The notes beneath the pieces were generated by a model. That model was not told where the DNA came from, made no database searches, and was given only the letters and a program-made list of their open reading frames with translations. Both the position numbers and the translations under genes were made by a program. This document shows, in pieces, positions 23,506-36,243 of a DNA stretch of 64,000 bases. The stretch comes from Saccopteryx bilineata (taxonomy: Eukaryota > Chordata > Mammalia > Chiroptera > Emballonuridae): assembly GCF_036850765.1 (NCBI RefSeq), contig NC_089492.1:73217982-73281981 (forward strand), in the 5' to 3' direction. The first letter of the stretch is position 1; each line of letters opens with the position of its first letter.

Positions 23506-26500
23506 CATTCTAGTTACTGCTGGAAACAGTAATCTGTAATTGCTGCTTTCAGTCCTAATTTGGCCTGTCCTTACTTTTTCATCTCAATCTAATCTAAACC
23601 TATTTGAGCAAATAAAATGATATTTACCTCATCCTCTGTTACAAGCTTTCAAGATTACAGGCTTCAGGAAAAATCAATACAAAATACCATCTTAGCAGCA
23701 GGTTTGTGCTCAGTAAGAATGCTAACTTTTCTTCCCAATATTTCTGACTCTCAGCTCTCCTGGAGTGAAAGCAGAACTCATATCAGTAAAAAGAGAAAAA
23801 GCAAAAAGAGGGGGGGGTCGGGGGAGGAGGGACCCACTTGAGTGGTGCACTTGGCACTGGGTTGGTGGCCACTTTGAGTTGACAACGCCAAGCGGAGTGT
23901 GTAGTCAAGCTCCCTACCTTTAACGCTTGTTCCTGCACAGCCGATTGTACAGAGTTCACAAAAAGAAGGTTCCTGACCTCACAGATGATTTTTTCAGACT
24001 CAAATACCATCTTCATTTATTATTTATGTGCTCCAAGCAGTTGGGACTTGAGGTATCATCACACCTGACTGGTTGATTTAAGGAAGTGGCCACCTCAGCA
24101 GAGGGGAATCTCAGGAGAATAAAATCCTATTACTTTCCAAAAAGATTACTGCATTTACTTCCTAGAATAAGCTTTTGATGAAAACATTAGAATGTTGAGT
24201 TTGTAAACAACCAAGAATTCTCAGATGTATTGCCCTTTTTTTTTTTTATGTTTCAAATGAAAGCTTATTTTGCCTTGTTGTTTTTTGTTTTGTTTTGTTT
24301 TGTTTTGTTGGTTGCATCCTTTTTAAACTTAGCACTTTGTGAACACAAATAGGTTAGTTCTTGTAAGCAGAGTCCTTGCTAGAATATTGAACTATAGTAT
24401 GTCTATGTTCTTTATGGTTGGTCAGTAAGGTAAATCTACCTTTCCAACTTCTGGTAGAATTTTGCTTTTCCTCTTTTCATATGCTTTCATCAACTTCCCT
24501 CTACTTCTGAGTAGATTCTGTTTTGAAGAGTCTATAGATCATTAAGATGTATGATTATAATACTTTTTGAAAAAGCAAATTGTATAGAACAATTGTTGAA
24601 AACTGGTATCATTTCCCCCCCCCCATCCCTTACCCTAATAAGAAAAGTGTGTGTGTGTGGGGGGGGGGGGGATCTGGTATTATTTTCCCCTAAGCACCAA
24701 AACAGAATGGTAAGCACTATAGAATTCTCAGGAAAATTTTTAATAAGAAATACATGTTGTTTCTTCTGTGACTAATTGGCATTACTTTTAAGAATATCAT
24801 ATTGTTCACAAAAATAAATAAACTGCTACTTAAGAAAAACTAATAGAATACTATTCATTTTCATAATGCAGACAAATACCACTATAATAAATACCATTAT
24901 GTAGATGCCCCTGATCCATCAATATTGGACATTAGAAAGCTCATTTTTCAAGATATTGTTTAATGAGAACTGTTATCTTTATTGTACAGATGATTTTAAA
25001 GCTTCCAAATGGTATAAAGAGTGTCATTCAATTAATATTCTTTTATTCAATAGCTATTTATTAAGTTTTCAAATAAAAAATTAAACAACATTTTCTGGTA
25101 ACTTTTTTTATATTAAGAAAAATTTATGTGTTCAGTGATAACCTCAGGTTAAAGAATTTCAAGACTTAATTTGTTACATAATTAGTTTCAGATATATTCA
25201 GTACAACAAAATAATAATACAGTAGAGCAAAATAGTTTTGATTATCCTTTGGTTCTTGTCATATTACAATATTACATCTATATTCATGACTTAATTACTA
25301 GATAAATACATTAAAATTTTTTCAACATTCTTCAATAATTTCTATATCACCACTGAATAATTGTATCTAAAAATTCTCATAATATAACTCATACACAAAA
25401 TGTTGTATAAATATACGGTATATTCAACTTAAAAATTCTATAACTAAAACATGGTTATTTTTAAAAAATTACATAAGAGAGCAAATGCAGGCTTACTAAT
25501 TTATTGTCCACAATTATATTCATCATTACAACAACCTTAAAACAACATCACAAAGAATGAAAAATATTCTATTGTGTGCATTCACACAGTAATCTCTTAT
25601 CTAAAGATACAAAATGATCTTCTATTAATATAAATATAAAGCAGGATAGCAATTTCTGTAATTATTTTCTGAAACCTTGAGCTTATATGACAAGTTTTAT
25701 CTATTTTATCATTTTAAATAGTTTATAAAAATGCTTAAATTACACAAAAAAAATTTTGGTAAAACTTTTATGCTACTGAAAAAAATATAGCAGACCTTTT
25801 TTATCACATGCTATCATTAACCTGAAAACCACTAAGTCCAACATTATCCTGAAGGCTGTCATTTCTAAAGTTAGTTGATTCACCAATCACCTAGACATAG
25901 CAGGTAGCTTTAGAGATTAAAGAAAATAACTACCATTTTAGTTCTTTTGCATTTACTCTGTGCCAAGTTGTTGTTGTTGTCATAGATCTCATTCAACTCT
26001 TGTGGGAAGCAGCTAAAAACCTGCTTCCTAGTTTACATACCTTAACGGTAGTGTCCTCGTATAGAAAAAGCTGATGGACTGCAATTAATGTTGGGATTAT
26101 TCTACAGCTTCTGAAATTGTGGAGCAAATTGGAAAGGTTGAAATCATTCTTATTAGCCTATTTAGTAAAAATGAATAAATAAATAACGGGAAATTCAAGA
26201 AATCAATGAAAAGAAATATCTTTGTAATTTCAAATGATTGGTGAGAACATATCACGGTAGTGCTAGAAATTATATATGAGTGTATTTATCAACACGAACT
26301 TAACACAGTCTACTTTGGAATTTTTTGATGAAAGGAAATGATAATTTTTCTTCTGTGCTATGATGGAAAAACACAAATTTTATAGTCACATGTGCACATA
26401 TACATACCCACACATGGACATAGACATATCACTCATCAAAGTCCAGGGAATGTGTTCCACATTTGGCAGCTTGTAGTGCATGTATTCTCTGTGTTTGTGG

Positions 26501-26631
26501 ATCATACAGATACCACACATTATATAACAGATATTGACACTAAAGTTAGTGGCTCTTCGTATAATGTTATCCAATTTTGGACCACTTTAGCTTTGAAATT
26601 CTATTGTGTAGAATGTTAAACACTTAATATC
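23506..26631. other. unique-looking AT-rich DNA with simple repeats
   Basis: It holds a G-rich tract at 23810-23831, a (TTTTG)n run at about 24279-24309, and paired C10 (24615-24624) and (GT)n-G13 (24649-24671) runs. A weak MIR-like segment lies at about 25955-26075. No gene is seen. Confidence 0.5.
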
Positions 26632-26639
26632 TAGGTTTT

Positions 26640-26912
26640 TTTGTTTGTTTTTTTGATGAGGGGAGCTAGTGAGGCAGACATCCACATGTTCTCAGACTGA
26701 GACCCCTATCTGGGTCTTATGCTCTAATCAACGAAGCTACCCTCACCCACACCCATACCCCCACCAGGCAAGCTTGGAGCAACCAAGTCACTGGCTGAGG
26801 AAGGAAAAAGGGAAAGAAGGGGGAGAGAGAGGGGAGAAAAGCAGATGGTTGCTTCTCTTGTGTGTCCTTACAGGAGATCAAATCTGGGACATCCATACTC
26901 TAGACTGGAACT
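26640..26912 (-). mobile_element. degraded long tRNA-derived bat SINE
   Basis: On the minus strand the 'agaagcaaccatctgctttt' block, the 'ggttgctccaagcttg' body and an end related to 'gtctgcctcactagctcc' follow in the order of the 400-bp SINE. It is heavily diverged, with no clear target-site duplication. Confidence 0.65.
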
Positions 26913-27544
26913 CTATTTTGGATTTAATTTTTGTCGATAACAAGATTCCTAAGATCCAAATGCATTTCTGAATATTTATTGTTTAGTAAGGGAAAATATT
27001 ATCTTTAAGAGTTTTATTGAATTAATTATGATAACAGTTTTAGGACTATTTTTTTACATGATTATCATGGCTTTGAATAACTATATTAAGAATAATTTCT
27101 TGAGATTCATTCCATATTCACATTACATTGATTGTCTCAAACTTTTTTTTTCTTATAAGGGTTTGGTTCAAATAACTACCCAACATCCACTTCAGCACTT
27201 AACTCACATACTTTTTTTTTTAGTTTTATCAAGACATAATTGCATACAATACTGTATAAATTTAAGCAGACTAGCTGATATTTCTAAAGTGTCTTTTCTA
27301 GAATTCTCTATTTTTCTCTTTTCTTATTTCTCCTTCTTTTGCCATATGTGTCTGTATGTGTGTGTGTGTAAACAGTCACTTGATCTATAGAATGTTTACC
27401 TGTTTCTTTGTGATGTTGCTTACCTTGTCCTTTTATTCTCAATATTTGAGTGAATCAGATTAATGTTTAGTTATTTTAAGAATGATTCATAGGTGCTGTG
27501 ACATCCTTCCTATTGCATCACATGAAGCATTTGATATTAGTTTA
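26913..27544. other. AT-rich non-coding DNA
   Basis: No gene or recognised repeat, apart from a short (TG)n at about 27355-27369. Confidence 0.5.
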
Positions 27545-27900
27545 TCTCATTTTGTGTCAGTGAGCTGTTAGCACAGTTACGCTGATAAACAAAAGAAAGC
27601 CACAAAATCTCAGTGGCATACAAGAGTATTTTTTTCTCATGGATCTGTGAGTCAGCCGTGTTTCAGCTAATCTACACACCAAGAAAGTGTTTCTGTATCA
27701 AGGTTTGATGTGTGGGGGAGCTCTGCTTCAAATGTCTGTCGTTCACCTTGGAACATCAGGGTGACTTCTCAACAGAATGGAAAAGGCATGAGGGGATAAG
27801 GGAAAACCCATTAAACTTCTTAAAACCTAGGCTTGAATCTGGCATAGCATTTCCACAAATGTGCAGTTGGCCAAAGCAAATCAAATGGTCAAGCTAAGTT
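27545..27900 (+). repeat. ancient interspersed repeat, family uncertain
   Basis: The order 'ctcagtggcata', 'ctcatggatctgtgagtcag', then 'agttggccaaagcaaatcaa' plus 'atggtcaagc' is a pattern I know from an old mammalian interspersed repeat. I cannot name its family with confidence. Confidence 0.45.
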
Positions 27901-28204
27901 AAATTTGCAATAAAAATGGATATAAAAAAGACTGAAGAATCTGGACCATTCATTCAATCCACCACACACTTCCAGTGATGCTAAGATGAATCATTGGGGT
28001 TTATGTAGTGTTAGACTTATTCCTCTAATAAAAAATTTGCCCGCAAGTATTATACTCCATGATCTCCATGGTTTTAGCATTCATGGATAATTGTTATTAG
28101 GTATGTATTTTTTTTTAGGAGTTGTGAAATGCTTAACTTATATTGTACCATTACTTCTGCATTTAGCAACTAGAATTCTTATTTTAAAAAATACTATCCC
28201 TCAT
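27901..28204. other. non-coding gap
   Basis: Nothing recognised. A short T run lies at 28108-28118. Confidence 0.45.
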
Positions 28205-28538
28205 TGTTGTGGATTGAATCTTTTATCCCCCCCCCTCAAAATTCATATGCTAAATCCCTAACCCCAAATGTGATGGTATTTGGAGATGAGGTCTTTGGGA
28301 GGTAATTAGGGTAAGATGAGCCCATGAGAGTGGGACCCCATGATGGGATTAGTGCTCTTAAAAGTGAAGACTCGAGCTTGCTTTCTTTCTTTCTTTGCAC
28401 TAAAGAAAGGCCATGTGTGGACACAGTGAGAAGGCCACCTTGTGCAAGCCAAGAAGAAAGTTCTTAAAAAAACAAAACAGCCAGCAATTTGGTTTTGGAT
28501 TTCTCAACCTCCAGAACTGAGATAAAAAAGCTCTGCTT
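28205..28538 (+). mobile_element. MaLR-like solo LTR, 5' part (split by L1-B)
   Basis: Begins 'tgttgtggattgaatctttt' and contains 'aaaattcatatgctaaatcc', 'gatggtatttggagatgagg' and 'tttctcaacctccagaactg', the order of an ERVL-MaLR (MST/MLT1-type) LTR. The last 35 bp of the LTR lie 7.15 kb downstream at 35706-35744, because L1-B inserted 'gataaaaaag' into its A-rich patch. Subfamily is not assigned. No internal retroviral gene is present, so it is a solo LTR. Confidence 0.75.
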
Positions 28539-30258
28539 TCTGGTCTGCGCGCACAGAGAGTGGGAAGGAGACTCCTCCCAGCACCTCCAGAGTGGGAGCC
28601 CGTGTTGTCCCACGGAGGGGCAGAGTCGGGGGCCTTTGTGTGGGCCGAGGGTGGAGTCACGGGCTGCCCCAGCGCCTTGAAAAAGCCACACACGGGGACC
28701 AAGCGAGAGCCAATTCCAACACTGGAACTTTTCAGTGCGGGCAGGGGGTTTCACTCAGAGGGCGAGACTTCCGGTCTAACATCCTGGTCTGCACGCACAG
28801 ACCCGCTCGTGTTACCGGACAGAGTGGCAGAGCCAGAGGTCTTTGAGTAGGCGGAAGCCCGGGCTGATTATGCTAGCGGCTCTGACTGACTGAGCCTTAC
28901 CCAGAGCCCTGTGCTGAGTGGGAATAGAGTGGGGAGTTGCCAGCTCTTTGAGCCTCTTACTATCCAGGCAGAGGCAGCAGCAACCCCATAGCTGGATTAT
29001 CAGGCTACTAATTGAGGAAGGAAAGACTAGGAGAGAGGCTCCTGGAACACAGACTCTCTCACTGTCGGAGCCTATAAATGCTAATGAGCCTCGACTGCCA
29101 ATGAGACTGAAGCACAATACATGACATCGCCATAGAGACTTATCAACTGCAAACCTCTACCTGAGCGTGCCAAAGGGGCAGAACCCGGGGTACAGAGTCA
29201 CTGACCAGGAAGAGGGAGAGAAAAGAAAAAGCAAGAAGATAACCTCTCAAAATCAGAATAATCCGCAGACTTTATAACCTATCCCATTTAATTATATTTG
29301 TTCGTTTGTTTCTCTTCATCCTTGATTTTTTTTTCTTTTTTTTTCCTCCTCCAATTTGGTCGTTTAACTCCCTACTGGTCTTACTCTCTCCTCTCCTTGA
29401 ACTACACTACCCATAAGTGTTACATCTCCCATTATCTTTTCTTTCCTCTTCCTTTCTCTCTATGAGGGTTGCACTCCAAAACCCTTAACTCTCTCTCTCT
29501 CTCTCCTCTTTTTTCTTTTTTCTTCTTTTAGTGGTTCCCTCTTTTTTTTCTCTCTCTCTCTCTCTCTCTTTCTTTTCTCCCTCTATATTAGTTTCTTCCT
29601 TTCTCCTTTACGTCTCCTCTCATTCAAACCTCAATAACAAACAAATTATTTAATCTGGGACTCAAACTTATGTTTGTGGCATTTTGGGGGGTTTTCACTT
29701 CACCTTTTTAACTCACTAGCAGTGCTCCCATCCCTGGCTCTCCATTTTATCAAGCTCTTGTTCCACTAAATACAATAGTAATTTTTTAATTTGTCCCCCC
29801 ATTTTCCTGTTTCCCTCTTACTCCTCTCATCATAACTCTTAGTCAACCAACATCTAAACGCAAATCATTTTATTCTTGATCCAAATTTTTTCATTATTTG
29901 CTTTTGTGCGTCCATACCCCCCCTTTTTTATTTATTTTTTATTTTTTTTATTATTTTTTTCTTGCCCCTTTATTACTTTTCCCCAATTCAGGCCCTCCAT
30001 TACAAGCATTGTTTGTTCTATTAAATACAATATAATTCACAGTTCACCACAAGATTTTCTCAAGAAAGAGGGGAGAGGAGAGGAGAGGAAAAAAAGGAGG
30101 GGAGGAATAATTTTCTTTTTTTAAACTTTTATTTTATTTTATTTTTCTTTATTTCATTATTAATTTTTTTAAAAAAAACAACTTTTTTATTTTTTTATTT
30201 TTTTAACTTTTTATTTTTTATTAAATCTCATTAATACTATCAACAAAACCACCCTCAG
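28539..30258 (+). promoter_or_regulatory. L1-B 5' UTR with partial promoter-type monomers
   Basis: The distal part (28539-28850) repeats 'ggtctgcgcgcacagag' at 28542 and a variant at 28786, a 244-bp period, and is homologous to the L1-A monomers. The proximal tether (28860-29260) matches L1-A. It is followed by a CT-rich run (29310-29620) and an A/T-rich run up to ORF1. ORFs on both strands at 28464-29124 are by-products. Confidence 0.72.
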
Positions 30259-31238
30259 ATGCCATTAAGGAAGAGAAAATCAAATATCATGGATACAAAA
30301 GAAAGAGAGGTAACAGATAGATGAGGAAAAATTTATGGAGAAAAAATTTAATATATTGGAAACCTTGCAGTTAAATGACAGAGAATTCAAGATAGAAATC
30401 CTAAAAATACTCAGAGATATACAAGAAAACACAGAAAGGCAATTTAGGGAGCTCAGAAAACAACTCAATGAACACAAAGAATATATGTCCAAAGAAATTG
30501 AAACTATAAAAACAAATCAAACAGAGATGAAAACTCAATTCACGAGCTGAAAAATGAGGTAACAAGCTTGGCTAATAGAACAGGCCAGATAGAAGAGAGG
30601 ATTAGTGAAATAGAAGATAAGCAACTTGAGGCACAACAGAGAGAGGAAGAAAGAGACTCAAAAATTAAAAAAAATGAGATAGCCCTACAAGAATTATCTG
30701 ACTCCATCAGAAAGAATAACATAAGAATAATAGGTATATCAGAGGGAGAAGAGAGAGAAAATGGAATGGAGAACATACTCAACAAATAATAGATGAGAAC
30801 TTCCCAAGCCTGTGGAAAGAACTAAAGCCTCAAATTCATAAAGCAAACAGAACTCCGAGTTTTCTTAACCCCAACAAACCTACTCCAAGGCACATCATAA
30901 TGAAATTGGCACAAACGAATGGCAAAGAAAAAATTCTCAAGGCAGCCAGGGAAAAGAAGAATACAACATATAAAGGAAGGCCCATTAGATTATCATCAGA
31001 TTTCTCAGCAGAAACTCTACAAGTTAGAAGAGAGTGGACCCCAATATTTAAAGTCCTGAAAGAGAGGAACTTTCAGCCACGAATACTATACCCATCAAAG
31101 CTATCCTTCAAATATGAAGGAGAAATAAAAACATTCACAGATACAGAAAAGATGAGGGAATTTATCATCAGAAAACCCCCACTCCAGGAATTACTAAAGG
31201 GGGTTCTCCAATCAGATACAAAGAACACAAAAAAATAA
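30259..31238 (+). pseudogene. L1-B ORF1 (RNA-binding chaperone), broken
   Basis: The ATG at 30259-30261 begins MPLRKRKSN. A small deletion near 30309 shifts the frame and a TGA stops it at codon 22 (30322-30324). Downstream open pieces are 30335-30550 (coiled coil, RQFRELRKQ and following), 30568-30789 and 30900-31238 (RRM and C-terminal domain ending LQSDTKNTKK). Each break is a short indel in a homopolymer or a local deletion. It would be about 325 residues if intact, normal for L1 ORF1p. It is not functional. Confidence 0.9.
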
Positions 31239-31575
31239 AGCCACAAGTAAAAGCTCCAAGAAGAACACAATAAAACCAAATTTAAACTGTGACAACAACA
31301 AAAAGAAAAGGGGAAGAGGATGGAGATTAACAGTAGCAAAAGACGATGGAGTGCAAAAGTACTCACAAAATAGTGTGCTACAATGAACAGGGTAGGAACC
31401 CTTTTCATTACCTAAACGTAACCACCATTGAAAAAACCACCACAGAAGCACATGAGATAAAAAAGATAGCAACAGTGGAAAGATGTATGGAATACAACCA
31501 AATAAAAACAAAAGATAAAAAAACAAAAGAGAAGGATCAAACAAGACACAAAACTAACAGAAAGCAATCTATAAA

Positions 31576-34500
31576 ATGGCAATAGGGAACTCACAAGTGT
31601 CAATAATTACACTAAATGTAAATGGATTAAACTCACCAATAAAAAGACACAGAGTAGCAGAATGGATTAAAAAAGAAAATCTAACTGTATGCTGCCTACA
31701 GGAAACTCATCTAAGTAACAAGGATAAAAACAAATTCAAAGTGAAAGGCTGGAAAACAATACTCCAAGCAAATAACATCCAAAAAAAAGCAGGCGTAGCA
31801 ATACTCATATCTGATAATGCTGACTACAAGACGACAAAAGTACTCAGAGACAAAAATGGCCATTTCATAATGGCTAAGGGGACACTGAATCAAGAAGACA
31901 TAACAATTCTTAATATATATGCACCAAAACAAGGAGCACCAAAATATATATGACAGCTACTTATTGACCTTAAAACAAAAACTGACAAAAATACAATCAT
32001 ACTTGGAGATCTCAATACACTGCTGACGGCTCTAGATCGGTCATCCAAACAGAGAATCAACAAAGATATAGTGGCTTTAAACAAAACACTAGAGCACCTG
32101 GATATGATAGACATCTATAGGACATTTCATCCCAAAGTGACTGAGTATACATTTTTCTCCAGTGTACATGGATCATTCTCAAGAATTGACCATATGTTGG
32201 GCCACAAAAACAACATCAGCAAATTCAGAAAAATCGAAGTTGTACCGAGCATATTTTCTGATCATAAAGTCTTGAAACTAGAATTCAACTGCAAAAAGGA
32301 GGGAAAAAATCCCACAAAAATGTGAAAACTAAACAACATACTTTTAAAAAATGAATGGGTCAAAGAAGAAATAAGTGCAGAGATCAAAAGATATATACAG
32401 ACTAATGAAAATGACAATATGACATATCAGAATCTATGGGATGCAGCAAAAGCAGTGATAAGAAGGAAGTTCATATCACTTCAGGCATATATGAACAAAC
32501 AAGAGAGAGCCCAAGTGAACCACTTAAGTTCACAACTCAAGGAACTAGAAAAAGAAGAACAAAGACAACCCAAAACCAGTCGAAGAAAGGAGATAATAAA
32601 AATCAGAGCAGAAATAAATGAAATAGAGAACAGTAAAACTATAGAAAAAATTAACAGAACAAAGAGCTGGTTCTTTGAAAAGATCAATAAAATTGACAAA
32701 CCCTTGGCAAGATTTACCAAGGAAAAAAGAGAAAGAACTCATATAAACAAAATCCAAAATGAAAGAGGAGAAATCACCACGGACACCGTAGATATACAAA
32801 GAATTATTGTAGAATACTATGAAAAACTTTATGCCACTAAATTCAACAATCTAGAAGAAATGGATAAATTCCTAGAACAATACAGCCTTCCTAGACTGAG
32901 TCAAGAAGAAGCAGAAAGCCTAAACAGACCTATTAGTAGAGAAGAAATAGAAAAAAACATTAAAAACTTCCCCAAAAATAAAAGTCCAGGCCCTGATGGC
33001 TATACCAGCAAATTTTATCAAACATTCAAAGAAGACTTGGTTTCTATTCTACTGAAAGTCTTCCAAAAAATTGAAGAAGAAGCAATACTTTCAAACACAT
33101 TTTATGAGACCAACATAACCCTCATACCAAAACCAGGCAAGGATGGCACAAAAAGAGAAAACTACAGACCAATATCTCTAATGAATACAGATGCTAAAAT
33201 ACTAAACAAAATACTAGCAAATCAAATACAACAACATATTAAAAAAATAATACATCATGATCAAGTGGGATTCATCCCAGAATCTCAAGGATGGTTCAAC
33301 ATACGTAAAACGGTTAATGTAATACACCATATCAACAAAACAAAGAACAAAAACCACATGATCTTATCAATAGACGCAGAAAAGGCTTTCGATAAAATAC
33401 AACACAATTTTATGTTTAAGACTCTCAACAAAATGGGTATAGAAGGAAAATAGCTCAACCTGATAAAGGCCATATATGATAAACCATCAGCTAACATCAT
33501 ATTAAATGGCACAAAACTGAAGGCTTTCCCCCTTCAATCAGGAACAAGACAGGGTTGTCCACTCTCTCTACTGTTATTTAATGTGGTACTAGAGGTTCTA
33601 GCCAGAGCAATCAGACAAGACAAAGAAATAAAAGGCATCCATATCAGAAAAGAAGAAGTAAAGGTATCACTTTTTGCAGATGATATGATCCTATACATCG
33701 AAAACCCCAAAGAATCCACAAAAAGACTACTAGAAACAATAAGCCAATACAGTAAGGTCGCAGGATACAAAATTAACATACAGAAGTCAATAGCCTTTCT
33801 ATATGCCAACAATGAAACAATTGAGAATGAACTCAAAAGAATAATCCCCTTCACAATTGCAACAAAAAAAAAATAAAATACTTAGGAATAAACATAACAA
33901 AGAATGTAAAGGACTTATATAATGAAAACTATAAACCATTGTTGAGAGAAATTGAGAAAGATATAATGAGATGGAAGAATATTCCTTGTTCTTGGTTAGG
34001 AAGAATAAATATAATCAAGATGGCTATATTACCCAAAGCAATGTACAAATTTAATGCAATTCCCATCAAAATTCCAATGACATTTTTTAAAGAAATAGAG
34101 CAAAAAATCATCAGATTTATATGGAACTATAAAAAACCCCGAATAGCCAAAGCAATCCTAAAGAAAAAGAATGAAGCTGGGTGCATTACAATACCTGACT
34201 TCAAACTCTATTATAGGGCCACGACAATCAAAACTGCTTGGTATTGGCAGAAAAATAGACACTGAGACCAATGGAACAGAATAGAAAACCCAGAAATAAA
34301 ACCACATATATATAGTCAAATAATTTTTGATAAAGGGGCCAACAACACACAATGGAGAAAAGAAAGCCTCTTCAATAAATGGTGCTGGGAAAACTGGAAA
34401 GCCACATGCAAAAGAATGAAACTGAACTACAGTTTGTCCCCCTGTACTAAAATTAACTCAAAATGGATCAAAGATCTAAACATAAGACCTGAAACAATAA

Positions 34501-35400
34501 AGTACATAGAAGAAGATATAGGTACTCAACTCATGGACCTGGGTTTTAAAGAGCATTTTATGAATTTGACTCCAATGGCAAGAGAAGTGAAGGCAAAAAT
34601 TAATGAATGGGACTACATCAGACTAAGAAGTTTTTGCTCAGCAAGAGAAACTGATAACAAAATAAACAGAAAGCCAACTAAATGGGAAATGATATTTTCA
34701 AACAACAGCTCAGATAAGGGCCTAATATCCAAAATATACAAAGAACTCATAAAACTCAACAACAAACAAACAATCCAATAAAAAAATGGGAAGAGGACAT
34801 GAACAGACACTTCTCCCAGGAGGAAGTACAAATGGCCAACAGATATATGAAAAGATGCTCATCTTCTTTAGTTATTAGAGAAATGCAAATCAAAACTGCA
34901 ATGAGATACCACCTCACACCTGTTAGATTAGCTATTATTAATAAGACAGGTAATAGCAAATGTTGGAGAGGCTGTGGAGAAAAAGGAACCCTCATCTACT
35001 GTTGGTGGGAATGTAAAGTAGTACAACCATTATGGAAGAAAGTATGGTGGTTCCTCAAAAAACTGCAAATAGAACTACCTTATGACCTAGCAATCCCTCT
35101 ACTGGGTATATACCCCCAAAACTCAGAAACATTGATACATAAAGACACATGCAGCCCCATGTTCATTGCAGCATTGTTCACAGTGCCAGGACATGGAAAC
35201 AACCAAAAAGCCCGTCAATAGACAACTGGATAAAGAAGATGTGGCACATATACACTATGGAATACTACTCAGCCATAAGAAATGATGACATCAGATCATT
35301 TACAGCAAAATGGTGGGATCTTGATAACATTATACGAAGTGAAATAAGTAAATCAGAAAAAACCAGGAACTGCATTATTCCATACGTAGGTGGGACATAA
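31576..35400 (+). pseudogene. L1-B ORF2 (endonuclease / reverse transcriptase), broken
   Basis: Start MAIGNSQVSIITLNVNGLN is the usual ORF2 opening. The endonuclease domain (31576 to about 32290) shows QETH, NIYAP, GDLN, SRIDHM and SDHK. A 344-codon piece at 32419-33453 covers the linker and the N-terminal reverse transcriptase, including [11 protein letters not shown] and NYRPISLMN. The piece at 33583-33876 has the catalytic FADD box (33673-33684), intact. The C-terminal cysteine motif [10 protein letters not shown] and end CIIPYVGGT close the frame at 35400. It is broken by TGA 31951-31953, TGA 32323-32325, TAG 33451-33453 and a frameshift near 33870, among others. It is closer to intact than L1-A. 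Confidence 0.93.
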
Positions 35401-35440
35401 AAGTGAAACTAAGAGACATTGATAAGAGTGTGGTGGTTAC

Positions 35441-35484
35441 GGGGCAAGGGGGGAAAGGGAGAGGGAAAGGGGGAGGGGGAGGGG
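35441..35484 (+). other. G-rich tract in the L1-B 3' UTR
   Basis: Runs of three to six G are separated by A, CAA or AGA. The position just after the ORF2 stop matches L1-A. Four or more G-runs with short loops give quadruplex potential. Confidence 0.75.
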
Positions 35485-35705
35485 CACAAAGAAAACTAGA
35501 TAGAAGGTGACAGAGGACAATCTGACTTTGGGTGATGGGTATGCAACATAATTGAAAGACAAGATAACCTGGACTTGTTGATCTTCGAATATATGTAACC
35601 TGATTTATTGATGTCGCCCCATTAAAAAAATAAAATTATAATTAAAAAAAATAAAAAAATAATAATAACGTTAAAAATAAAAAAATTTAAAAAAAAGCTC
35701 TGCTT

Positions 35706-35744
35706 CTTAAGCCACCCAGTCTAGAATATTAGCAGACTAATATA
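35706..35744 (+). mobile_element. MaLR-like solo LTR, 3' terminal part
   Basis: 'taagccacccagtctagaat' and 'agcagactaatata' form the LTR end that continues 28205-28538 across the L1-B insertion. Confidence 0.75.
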
Positions 35745-36229
35745 TGAAAAAAAAAATTTTATTACCCAAAAATATATTATATGTAAGAAAAGCAAATTAA
35801 ATTCTTGATAATATCCTTTTATTTATTGCTTTTTTAAATGACTAGCTGATATTCTAGAAACATCCATCATGAGCAATATATTTGATCCAATATTTTAACG
35901 TTCTGATTCAATATATATATATATTTAAGGTATATTCAATACATTGTGCTCATTTTTTAAATAAAATGATTACAAGTTAGGCCATATAAACTCAATAAAT
36001 TACCTATTTTTTTGCCACAAACTCATTATATTGGTGGCTTTTTTTATTTTTGGAAAAATAAGATATCTAAATCTCATCTTTTTACATTTTCTACCCAATA
36101 TCTGGAATTAGTCATTTGCTAAGGAACTCTGGTTTCTTTCAGTGGGAAATGGTATTTAGAGACTAAAATTTGAGTTTTGGAGATAGAAAATATCTAAGAG
36201 GAAAAAAATTCCAAGTTATTACCAATTAT
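35745..36229. other. AT-rich non-coding DNA
   Basis: No gene or recognised repeat. A short (TA)n lies at about 35912-35924. Confidence 0.5.
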
Positions 36230-36243
36230 AAATTTAAGATTAG

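Larger units (their letters stand above)
28539..35690 (+). mobile_element. L1-B: long LINE-1 retrotransposon, plus strand
   Basis: A 7.15-kb LINE-1 with a 5' UTR that starts inside a monomer (28539-30258), a broken ORF1 (30259-31238), a broken ORF2 (31576-35400), a 3' UTR with a G-rich tract, and a long A-rich tail (about 35622-35690). Flanked by a 15-bp duplication, aaaaaagctctgctt, at 28524-28538 and 35691-35705. The cut site fits the T-rich/A preference of L1 endonuclease. It is inserted in a MaLR-like LTR. The 5' UTR lacks the outermost sequence present in L1-A, so it is slightly 5' truncated or began within a monomer. Confidence 0.94.

Noticed and set aside
28464..29124. Several 60-100 codon frames on both strands
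   Set aside because: They are L1-B 5' UTR sequence homologous to L1-A monomers and tether.
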